Shown here piece by piece: positions 17,133-23,936 of a stretch of 43,508 nt of DNA. The notes beneath the pieces are model-generated. The model was not told where the DNA came from. It made no database searches and saw nothing but the letters and a program-made list of their open reading frames with translations. The stretch covers positions 1 to 43,508 of the forward strand of contig JACQWB010000185.1 in assembly GCA_016209385.1 (NCBI GenBank), given 5' to 3'. Source of the stretch: Candidatus Rokuibacteriota bacterium. Lineage in GTDB: Bacteria; Methylomirabilota; Methylomirabilia; Rokubacteriales; CSP1-6. The first letter of the stretch is position 1. The number at the start of each line of letters is the position of its first letter. Position numbers and translations under genes: made by a program.

Positions 17133-17813
17133 TCAGATTTCGCCTTTGCGGAACTTCTGCCAGATCTCTCGGGCCTCAGGTGGGGTCGCGGCCGCCAAAA
17201 ACCGGATCGCTTCGTCCAGCCACTCGAGCCGTTGCTCAATGGGCACCTGCAGATACTTCAGGATCTGCTCCTCGCCAACGACGTAGCCGAACCCGCGGTG
17301 CCCCGCCATCGCCGAGGCCGAGCCCCCGAACACCCGTTTTACCCGCTCCAGCGCGTCGACATCCGCCGCATCCTGCGCGCGAGGGGCGGCACGCTTCATC
17401 GTGATGAGATGGTTCAGGGATATCACCGGGATGCGGAGGCGGCCGGCGGTGAAGACCGTCTTCGCCCGATCCGCCTCTTCGAACGAGATCGGACTCTGGA
17501 GGACAAGGTCGACCTCCTGGAGGGGGCGCAGTGGGTGAAAGAACGTAAACGCCGGGAGCCCCCGCTGCTCCACCCACTCGCGGCGGCGGTCTGGATCGAG
17601 GAGCGCGATGGCCGCCACCGGGAGCCGCGGCGCATAGCCGAGCTCCTCGAGCGTCGAGAGAAGCGCGGCCAGATTCTCGGGGGACAGGTCGACCAGCAGG
17701 TCGAGATCGGCCGTCATGCGCGGAACGCCATACAGGTTCATTGCGACGGCACCGACGACGAGGAATCGGACTCGGGACTCCTGAAGTTTCGCCAGGACTT
17801 CTTCGTAGAACAA
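17133..17813 (-). CDS. Nucleotidyltransferase-fold protein (AbiEii/MNT-like), unknown role
   Basis: A ~226-residue protein with the nucleotidyltransferase core FLVVGAVAMNLYGVPRMT followed by ADLDLLVDLS, which supplies the D-x-D metal-binding pair. A later segment LITMKRAAPRAQDAADVDAL matches the K-x-x-R...D-x-x-D pattern of AbiEii-like domains. No ATG or GTG lies in frame near the start; TTG at 17813 is the best choice, 15 bases past the methyltransferase stop. There is no HEPN or antitoxin partner next to it. It sits inside a methyltransferase operon, so it may be a co-opted modifying enzyme or a solitary remnant of a toxin system. Confidence 0.75.
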   Translation of the reverse strand: MFYEEVLAKLQESRVRFLVVGAVAMNLYGVPRMTADLDLLVDLSPENLAALLSTLEELGYAPRLPVAAIALLDPDRRREWVEQRGLPAFTFFHPLRPLQEVDLVLQSPISFEEADRAKTVFTAGRLRIPVISLNHLITMKRAAPRAQDAADVDALERVKRVFGGSASAMAGHRGFGYVVGEEQILKYLQVPIEQRLEWLDEAIRFLAAATPPEAREIWQKFRKGEI

Positions 17814-17827
17814 CGGTGGAGATGTGG

Positions 17828-18745
17828 CTATCTCTGCGTGCGCGAGCGGACGACCTCGGCGATCCGGCGGATGTGCTCGGGAGTGGAGCCGCAGCAGGCA
17901 CCGACGATGTTGCAGCCCGAGTCGAGGAGCGCGGGATAGTGCTTGGCCATGGCGTCCGGCTCCAGCTCGTAGGTGACCCTGTCCCCCTTTGTGATGGGGA
18001 GCCCGGCGTTGGGGTACGCGATCAGCGGCGCCTCGGTGACACGCCGCATCTCGCGAATGATCACGATGGCGCGGTCGGGGCCGCGGCCGCAGTTCATCCC
18101 CACCACGTCGGCCCCGGCCTGAAGCAGATTCCTGGCGACGTCCGCGGGGCTCTCCCCCCACATGGTGCGGTCGCGGTCGTGCAGCTCCTCGTATTGGAAG
18201 AACATGGTGGCCATGACCGGCAGATCCGTCACGGCCTTGCACGCCCGGATGGCGGCCACGGCCTCCTGGGGGAACATCATGGTCTCCACGGCGAACAGGT
18301 CCACGCCGCCCTCGGCGAGCGCTTCCGCCTGCTCCTTGAACGTCTCGAGGTACTCCGCGTCCGTGGTGTCACCCAGCGGCTCGTACTCGGCGGGAAGCCG
18401 GCTCGTGGGACCGATCGAGCCCGCCACCCATTTGCCCGGAGAACAGACCGACCTGGCGAGCTGAGCACCCTTCACGTTCAGCTCGCGCGTGCGATCGCCG
18501 AGCTTGTACTCGTTCAGCTTGAGCCGGCTGCCGCCGAAGGTGTTGGTCTCCACGAAGTCGGAGCCAGCGTCGAAGTAGCCCTTGTGGATCCCGCGGACGA
18601 CCTCGGGGTGGGTGTCGTTCCAGAGCTCCGGGCAGGCCCCGTCCTTCAGCCCGGCGGCGAAGAGCATCGTCCCGTAGCCACCGTCGAAGAGCAGGATCTC
18701 TCCGGCCCGGACGTGCTCGATCAGCTCCCAGCCCCCCCGCGCCAT
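17828..18745 (-). CDS. Homocysteine S-methyltransferase family protein
   Basis: A 305-residue single-domain zinc methyltransferase equivalent to the first module of MetH. Motifs: ILLFDGGYGTMLFAAGL, DFVETNTFGGSRLKL, the zinc site Cys in VVGMNCGRGPD and the Cys pair in IVGACCGSTPEHIRR. It differs from the second homologue at 13913-15754 in lacking an MTHFR half. A ggggggcggg ribosome-binding site precedes the ATG. It starts 10 bases after the corrinoid protein gene, which strongly suggests the two act together, the corrinoid protein carrying the methyl group. The methyl acceptor is presumed to be homocysteine; the donor-side protein is not present here. Confidence 0.9.
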   Translation of the reverse strand: MARGGWELIEHVRAGEILLFDGGYGTMLFAAGLKDGACPELWNDTHPEVVRGIHKGYFDAGSDFVETNTFGGSRLKLNEYKLGDRTRELNVKGAQLARSVCSPGKWVAGSIGPTSRLPAEYEPLGDTTDAEYLETFKEQAEALAEGGVDLFAVETMMFPQEAVAAIRACKAVTDLPVMATMFFQYEELHDRDRTMWGESPADVARNLLQAGADVVGMNCGRGPDRAIVIIREMRRVTEAPLIAYPNAGLPITKGDRVTYELEPDAMAKHYPALLDSGCNIVGACCGSTPEHIRRIAEVVRSRTQR

Positions 18746-18755
18746 CCCGCCCCCC

Positions 18756-19448
18756 TTACCTCTTCGCGGCCTGCGCCGCTTCCGCGGGGACGCCGCGGAG
18801 GGCTTTGGCCTTCAGCACCGCGAGGGTCGAGTCCTTCGCGTAGCCGTCCGCCCCGATCTCGTCGGCGTAGGCCTGGGAGACCGGCGCGCCGCCGACCATG
18901 ACTTTGACCCGCTCGCGCAGGCCGGCCTTGACCAGGGCGTCGATCGTCCGCTTCATGGCGGGCATGGTGGTCGTCATCAGGGCCGAGACCCCGACGATGT
19001 CGGCGTTGTGCTCCTGAACCGCCGCCACGAATGCCTCGGGAGCAACGTCACGCCCCAGGTTGTGAACCTTGAAGCCCGCGCCCTCGAGCATCATCGCGAC
19101 GAGGTTCTTGCCGATGTCGTGGAGGTCTCCTTGGGCCGTCCCGATGACCACGGTGCCGACGTATTCGCTCGTCGCCGACGCCGTGATCAGCGGCTTCAGG
19201 AGGTCGAGGCCCGCGTACATCGCACGGGCGGAGAGGAGGACCTGGGGCACGTAGTACTCGTTACGCCTGAACTTCTCCCCCACCACGTCCATACCGGGGA
19301 TGAGACCCTTGAAGATGAGGTCCTTCGGCTCCATCCGGAGGTCGAGGCCCTCCTGCGTCTTCCGGGCGACGGTCTCCCTTTCGCCCAGGATCAGGGCCCG
19401 CGCCATCGTCGGGTAGTCGAAGTTGTCGTCGCCCGACTGCGTCGCCAT
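18756..19448 (-). CDS. Corrinoid (B12-binding) methyltransferase protein
   Basis: A 230-residue two-domain corrinoid protein of the MtaC/MtmC/MetH type. An N-terminal helical cap (about 1-95; GLIPGMDVVGEKFRRNEYYVPQ) precedes a Rossmann B12 domain. The lower axial His is in TAQGDLHDIGKNLV (the D-x-H-x-x-G motif), with GVSALMTTTMPAM and MVGGAPVSQAYADEIGADGY completing the site. It would shuttle a methyl group on cob(I)alamin between a donor methyltransferase and the adjacent homocysteine methyltransferase. The ATG lies 13 bases after the persulfide dioxygenase gene. No methanol, methylamine or pterin methyltransferase is in the window, so the donor is unknown. Confidence 0.92.
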   Translation of the reverse strand: MATQSGDDNFDYPTMARALILGERETVARKTQEGLDLRMEPKDLIFKGLIPGMDVVGEKFRRNEYYVPQVLLSARAMYAGLDLLKPLITASATSEYVGTVVIGTAQGDLHDIGKNLVAMMLEGAGFKVHNLGRDVAPEAFVAAVQEHNADIVGVSALMTTTMPAMKRTIDALVKAGLRERVKVMVGGAPVSQAYADEIGADGYAKDSTLAVLKAKALRGVPAEAAQAAKR

Positions 19449-19461
19449 CGATTCGCGTGCG

Positions 19462-20835
19462 TCAGGGCCTCGCCACAGGGTAGCCGGCCTTGAGCCAGGC
19501 CGTCATCCCGCCGCTCACGTTGTACCAGCCCTGGAGCCCGTGCCGCTTGAGCGTGCTGATGACCGTACTCGACCGGAGCCCGCCGGCGCAGAGGACCGCC
19601 TTCGGGCGTTCCGGCGGAAGCTCGCCCCGCCGCTCCACCGCCTCCCGCATGGGCAGGTGGAGCGCCCCCTGGATGTGCCCGTCCAGCCACTCGAAGGGCT
19701 CGCGGACGTCGATCACCACGACGTCGGGGCGCTCCTCGAGCCAGCTCGCGAGGTCGTACACCGTGATCTGGGGCACCGTCTCCGTCGGTAGTCCCTCGCT
19801 CCGCCACTCGATCATTCCCCACTGGAGGAAGCCGATCACCTCGTCGATTCCGACGCGCGCGAGCCCTTGGACGGCCCGCTCGAGATCGGACGGCCCCTGG
19901 GCCATGAGGAGGACCGGTACGCCGCTCGGGACGAACCAGCCCACGCGGTCGCCGAACTGCGGGCTTTCGATCCTCACGTTGAGGGCGCCGAGCACGTGCC
20001 CTTCGCCGTAGGTGGCCGGGTCGCGCACGTCCACGACACAGGCGCCCCGGGCGATCGCCTCCCACGCTTCCCGGGCGGTGTAGGGCCGCGGCTTGGCGGC
20101 CTCCAACGGGATCAGTCCTCGATTCTTCCCCACGATCTTCTCGAAGGAGGGCGGTTTCGGCGGGAGGCCGGCCATGAGCCGCTCGACGAACTCGGCCTTG
20201 CTCTTGACCTGGAGCGCGGGGTTGAAGCGCCGCTCGAACCCGATGGTGGACCCCGACTTGGCCGACATGACGCGTCCGCACAGCGAGCCGGAGCCGTGCG
20301 CCGGGTAGACCTCCACGCTGTCGCTGAGGGGGAGCAGGACCCGGCAGAGGCTCTCGTAGATCTCCTCAGCGGCCCGCGCGCCGCCGAGATCGGGGCGGCC
20401 CACGTCACCGACGAAGAGCGTGTCACCGGTGAGCACGAACCAGGGATCGTTCCCGCGCGAGCGGTCGGTCACGAGGATGCAGATGCTGTCGGGCGTGTGG
20501 CCCGGCGAGTGCAGCACCTTGAGGAGCACGTTCCCGATGCGGATCTCGTCGCCATCGCGCACGGCGAGGTGGTCGAAGACGGCCTTGGCGGCCTGATGGA
20601 GGACGATCGGGGCTTCGGTCACGGCGGCCAGGTCACGGTTCCCCGAGATGTGATCGGCGTGGGTATGGGTCTCGACGATGTGCGTGATCCGGAGTCCCCT
20701 CTTTCGAGCCAGCCGGAGGTAGTCGTCGGCCCGGTCCCGTCCGGGGTCCACGACAACCGCCTCGCCGGCCTCACCACAGGCGACCAAGTAGGAGAGACAC
20801 CCGGCTTCCTCATTGAGGAACTGCTGGAAGATCAT
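19462..20835 (-). CDS. Persulfide dioxygenase-like MBL protein fused to two rhodanese domains
   Basis: A 457-residue fusion. Residues 1 to about 210 are an ETHE1-type metallo-beta-lactamase: HIVETHTHADHISG for the metal site, VLHSPGHTPDSIC and VLTGDTLFVGDVGRPDLGG. The central rhodanese (about 255-345) lacks its active Cys (loop reads V-L-L-M-A-Q-G-P-S-D). The C-terminal rhodanese (about 355-457) has it in VLCAGGLRSS. The enzyme should oxidise glutathione-type persulfide to sulfite while the active rhodanese moves sulfane sulfur. A ggaggg site 6 bases before the ATG fixes the start. It is the first gene of the long minus-strand run and is divergent from the cNMP module. Confidence 0.9.
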   Translation of the reverse strand: MIFQQFLNEEAGCLSYLVACGEAGEAVVVDPGRDRADDYLRLARKRGLRITHIVETHTHADHISGNRDLAAVTEAPIVLHQAAKAVFDHLAVRDGDEIRIGNVLLKVLHSPGHTPDSICILVTDRSRGNDPWFVLTGDTLFVGDVGRPDLGGARAAEEIYESLCRVLLPLSDSVEVYPAHGSGSLCGRVMSAKSGSTIGFERRFNPALQVKSKAEFVERLMAGLPPKPPSFEKIVGKNRGLIPLEAAKPRPYTAREAWEAIARGACVVDVRDPATYGEGHVLGALNVRIESPQFGDRVGWFVPSGVPVLLMAQGPSDLERAVQGLARVGIDEVIGFLQWGMIEWRSEGLPTETVPQITVYDLASWLEERPDVVVIDVREPFEWLDGHIQGALHLPMREAVERRGELPPERPKAVLCAGGLRSSTVISTLKRHGLQGWYNVSGGMTAWLKAGYPVARP

Positions 20836-20999
20836 CGAGCACCCTCCGCTCCCACGCGCCCGGTCACACCGGGTCCAGACCGCCTGTCCATTCTTTTACC
20901 ACTCTTTTACCACACGACTATCACACTCACCTAGGGTTAGCAAGCGCGGGACCTGGCTGCAGCGGCACGCACTTCTCATCGATTCCCACAAACCTGGGA
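20836..20999. other. Divergent intergenic region, left half, with tandem 11-mers
   Basis: The 316-base gap between the rhodanese fusion and the cNMP module contains no gene. At 20892-20902 and 20903-20913 the 11-mer tcttttaccac occurs twice in perfect tandem, i.e. on one face of the helix, about 55-80 bases upstream of the minus-strand start. This arrangement suits a regulator binding as adjacent protomers, or a promoter element for the minus-strand operon. I see no convincing -35/-10 pair for that direction. Confidence 0.4.
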
Positions 21000-21028
21000 T
21001 TGACCGGCCCCGCCTGATAGACTAATAT
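21000..21028 (+). promoter_or_regulatory. Sigma-70-type promoter of the cNMP module
   Basis: TTGACC at 21000-21005 and TAATAT at 21023-21028 are separated by exactly 17 bases, one mismatch from consensus in each hexamer. Transcription would start near 21035 and give a leader of about 115 bases before the ATG at 21152, which contains the 18-bp repeats at 21109-21150. Confidence 0.65.
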
Positions 21029-21108
21029 CTCGGGGCGATTCGCCGAAGTCAGGGTTTCCCGATTGAGGACAGCCGAGTGAAGGGAACTGTCTGCGGGCGG
21101 GAACGCGT

Positions 21109-21150
21109 GGAATAGGGTGTAACCCCCAAGGCGGAATAGGGTCTAATCCC
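21109..21150 (+). repeat. Two 18-bp direct repeats just before the MBL/cNMP-binding gene
   Basis: Copy 1 at 21109-21126 and copy 2 at 21133-21150 (ggaatagggtctaatccc) differ at 2 of 18 positions and are spaced 24 bases apart. Copy 2 ends one base before the start codon and covers the place of the ribosome-binding site. They could be a repressor site or a translational control element in the leader; the role is inferred from position. Confidence 0.5.
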
Positions 21151-21151
21151 G

Positions 21152-22972
21152 ATGGTGATACGGTTTTGGGGCACGCGGGGATCTGTTCCCGCGCCGGGCC
21201 GCCGGACGGCGTTCTTCGGGGGCAACACGAACTGTGTTGAGCTGCGCGCCGAAGACGGCCAGGTCTTTATCTTCGACTGCGGCACCGGGGCCCGACCGCT
21301 GGGCCTCGACATTCTCAGCCGCGGGAGCACGCTCCCGCCGATTCACATCTTGGTGACGCACACCCACTGGGACCATATTCAGGGCTTCCCCTTCTTCGTG
21401 CCCGCCTACGTCCCGGGCGGCCGCCTCAGGGTCTACGGCGCACGGGGTCTGGACCGAACCCTGGAAGGTTCCCTCTCCGGCCAGATGCAGCACACGTACT
21501 TTCCCGTCCAGCTCGAGAATCTCCGCGCGGACATCGACTTCGTCGAGCTGAGCGAAGAGCGGTTCAACGTGGGACCCTACCGGGTCATCACGCAATTCCT
21601 GAACCACACCGCCCCGACGATGGGCTACCGCGTTGAGGCCGGTGACATGAAAGTAGTCTACTGCACCGATCACGAACCGTTCTGGTGGACGCCCTCGCGT
21701 CCTGGCTCGCCCAACCGCTTCGAGCATCCGGGTGAGCGGCGCCATCTCGAGTTTGTCGCCGGCGCGGAGCTCCTGATTCACGACGCTCAGTACAGCGACG
21801 AGGAGTATCCGGCCAAACGCGGCTGGGGTCACAGCACGATCGAGTACGTGACCGACCTGGCCATTCGCGCCGGTGTGAAACGGCTCGCGCTCTTCCACCA
21901 CGACCCGCTGCACACCGACGCGTGGGTGCGGCAGCAGACGGAGCGCGCGCGGCGGCGTGCCCGGATCCAGGGGTCCAACGTGGAAGTCTTCGCTGCGGCG
22001 GAGGGGTTGGAAATCGCCCTCCCCGAGCCAATCTCCCGGGACGGCCGGGATCGAAGCCGGCAGGCCACCCGGCTAACTCCGACCGGTCATATCCTCGTGG
22101 CTGGCTCCGACCCGACCGCGGTCAAGGAAGTCCGAGCAGCGCTCGAGCCGGATGGCTACCGGCTGACCGCCACTCACACTGCGGACCCGACGACGCCCGC
22201 GGCGAAGCTCCGGCCCGACCTGATCGCGCTCGTCGGCCCGGGCAGCGAAGCCATGCTGCTCGACCTGGCCGAGCGGATCCGCGCGCAGAAGTGGGGCGCG
22301 CAGCTGCCTATCCTCCTCCTGACAGCCGCCGAGGGCCCCGGGGCCGCCGGGCGCCTGGTCGACGGCACCACCGATGTCCTCTCGCGCCCCTTCAACCCGG
22401 CCATGCTCCGGGCGCGCGTGCGCGCCTGGCTGAGCCATGCAGGAAGGCTCGTCCAAAGCAAGCCTGCCCCGAGCCCGCCGCGACCGTCGCGCGGGGCCAT
22501 CCTCTCCGGAACCAGCCTGCTGAAGGGGCTGCCCTTCAACGAGCGAGCTGCACTCCTCTCCGGCGCGCTGACGTGTCGCTTCCGCAAGGGCGAGGTCCTG
22601 TTCCGGCAGGGGGATCGCGCGGGGGGCGTCTACTTACTCCGGAGCGGCCGGGTGCAGGTCAGCATCCAGCTCCCGGACGGCGGGACCCTGGAGGTGGCGG
22701 TGGCCAAGGCCGGTGACACGGTCGGCGAGCTGGCGGCGCTGGACGGCGGACCGCGGACGGCGACGGCGAGGGCTCTGGAGGCGACCGTCGCCGACTACGT
22801 CCCGCCGGAGATGTTTCAGTCCGGGCTTTCCGGCGCGCCCGGAGCGGGAATGCGCCTCCTCCGCCTCATGGCCGGGCGCCTCCGGGAGACGGACCATCTG
22901 GTCGGCGAGCTGGCCGGGGCGACTCACCGCGAGGAGACGCTCCGCCGCGGCAGTCGGCGCCAGACACGATGA
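21152..22972 (+). CDS. Metallo-beta-lactamase / pseudo-receiver / cyclic-nucleotide-binding fusion protein
   Basis: A 606-residue three-part protein. (1) Residues 1 to about 295 form a phosphodiesterase-like MBL fold: RFWGTRGSVPAPG, THTHWDHIQGFPFF, and conserved His/Asp in VVYCTDHEP and LLIHDAQYSDEEY. (2) About 310-430 is a receiver-like domain that keeps L-R-P-D-L-I-A-L-V-G where a phospho-acceptor Asp is expected and R-P-F for the usual K-P-F, so it probably cannot be phosphorylated. (3) About 455-580 is a CRP-type cNMP-binding domain with GEVLFRQGDRAGGVYLL and the cassette VGELAALDGGPRTATA. It overlaps the next gene, a class II phosphodiesterase, by 4 bases. This looks like a ligand-controlled hydrolase. 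Confidence 0.85.
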   Translation: MVIRFWGTRGSVPAPGRRTAFFGGNTNCVELRAEDGQVFIFDCGTGARPLGLDILSRGSTLPPIHILVTHTHWDHIQGFPFFVPAYVPGGRLRVYGARGLDRTLEGSLSGQMQHTYFPVQLENLRADIDFVELSEERFNVGPYRVITQFLNHTAPTMGYRVEAGDMKVVYCTDHEPFWWTPSRPGSPNRFEHPGERRHLEFVAGAELLIHDAQYSDEEYPAKRGWGHSTIEYVTDLAIRAGVKRLALFHHDPLHTDAWVRQQTERARRRARIQGSNVEVFAAAEGLEIALPEPISRDGRDRSRQATRLTPTGHILVAGSDPTAVKEVRAALEPDGYRLTATHTADPTTPAAKLRPDLIALVGPGSEAMLLDLAERIRAQKWGAQLPILLLTAAEGPGAAGRLVDGTTDVLSRPFNPAMLRARVRAWLSHAGRLVQSKPAPSPPRPSRGAILSGTSLLKGLPFNERAALLSGALTCRFRKGEVLFRQGDRAGGVYLLRSGRVQVSIQLPDGGTLEVAVAKAGDTVGELAALDGGPRTATARALEATVADYVPPEMFQSGLSGAPGAGMRLLRLMAGRLRETDHLVGELAGATHREETLRRGSRRQTR

Positions 22973-23733
22973 AAATCCGCGTCCTCGGGTCATTCGGCGG
23001 CGAGGGGCAGGGACAGCGCCCCTCGTCGTTCCTGGTCAACGACCACGTCCTGGTCGACGCCGGGGCCGTCGCCGGCGCGCTCTCGGCCCCGGAGCAGGGG
23101 AAGATCGACTACGCGCTGCTCTCCCACGCCCACCTGGATCACATCGTGGGGCTGGCCTTCCTGACCGACACCCTGGCCATCACCGAAGCCAAGACGCCGG
23201 TGATCGCCACCGGGATTGCGCCGGTGATCGACGCGCTCCGGACTCACGGCTTCAACAACTCCCTCTGGCCCGACTTCTCCGCGATCCCCTCGGCCGAGGC
23301 CCCGGTCCTCCGGTTCAGGACGCTTCCCGAGGACACCGAGTCGCGGGTGGGCGAGCTCTGGGTCAGGCCCGTGCCCGTGGACCACACGGTTCCGACGACC
23401 GGCTTCATCATCCACGACGGAGACACCGGTTTCGTGTACTCGGGGGACACCGGGCCCACCGAGAGGATTTGGGCCGCCGCCCGGGGGCTCCGCGGGCTCC
23501 GGGCCGTGGTCGTCGAGACCGCCTTCCCCAACCGCCTCGACGCGATGGCCACCGCGTCCAAGCACCTCACGCCCGCCAAGCTCCTCCGCGAGATGGACAA
23601 GATACCGCCGGACCTGCCCCTCTGGATCTACCACATCAAACCCCAGTTCCTGGAGGAAACCGTCGAGGAGCTGATGAAAGTCGGCTCCTCGAGGATCCAC
23701 ATCCTCGAGCAGGGAAAGACCTACACCCTTTAG
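22969..23733 (+). CDS. Class II cyclic-nucleotide phosphodiesterase-like MBL hydrolase
   Basis: A 254-residue metallo-beta-lactamase-fold protein. The metal motif SHAHLDHIVGLAF fits the class II 3',5'-cyclic-nucleotide phosphodiesterase signature H-x-H-L-D-H-x-x-G. The fold continues with VPVDHTVPTTGFII, GFVYSGDTGPTERIW, VVVETAFPN and YHIKPQFLEE. It would hydrolyse cAMP or cGMP in the cytoplasm; no signal peptide is seen. Its ATG overlaps the stop of the cNMP-binding fusion, so the two are translated together and may work as sensor and degrader of one nucleotide. A hairpin repeat begins 5 bases after its stop. Confidence 0.87.
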   Translation: MKIRVLGSFGGEGQGQRPSSFLVNDHVLVDAGAVAGALSAPEQGKIDYALLSHAHLDHIVGLAFLTDTLAITEAKTPVIATGIAPVIDALRTHGFNNSLWPDFSAIPSAEAPVLRFRTLPEDTESRVGELWVRPVPVDHTVPTTGFIIHDGDTGFVYSGDTGPTERIWAAARGLRGLRAVVVETAFPNRLDAMATASKHLTPAKLLREMDKIPPDLPLWIYHIKPQFLEETVEELMKVGSSRIHILEQGKTYTL

Positions 23734-23738
23734 GACAA

Positions 23739-23895
23739 TCGGAGGGGGGCCTCGACGGCCTCCTCCGAGGCCTCCCCCAGGAACACTGTAGTTCGAGCGT
23801 GGCGGGTTCGGCCATGCCGTGAGGCAGGCCACCCGCCGCGCGAGTCCCGAGTTGATTGCGCGGGCGCAGCCCGCGCTCCAAGGGTATTACTCCGA
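23739..23895 (+). repeat. Composite hairpin repeat, copy after the phosphodiesterase gene
   Basis: A 157-base element starting TCGGAG and ending CTCCGA. Module 1 is a hairpin GGGGGGCCTCG...CGAGGCCTCCCCC (23744-23778). A variable middle contains gttcgagcgtggcgggttc. Module 2 is GCGCGGGC-gca-GCCCGCGC followed by tattactccga. It is closely similar over both modules to the inverted copy at 32493-32646. In both cases module 1 directly follows a gene's stop codon on the coding strand, so it may serve as a terminator or mRNA end. The 12-mer acaccctttagg flanks it at 23723-23734 and 23895-23906. Confidence 0.75.
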
Positions 23896-23936
23896 CACCC
23901 TTTAGGCACGCGGCGCCTGGCGGCCGCGCGGCCTCA

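Noticed and set aside
17133-18242. The longer 369-codon frame including the nucleotidyltransferase.
   Set aside because: Its first ~140 codons are a shadow of the homocysteine methyltransferase gene in another frame; recognisable protein starts only near 17813.
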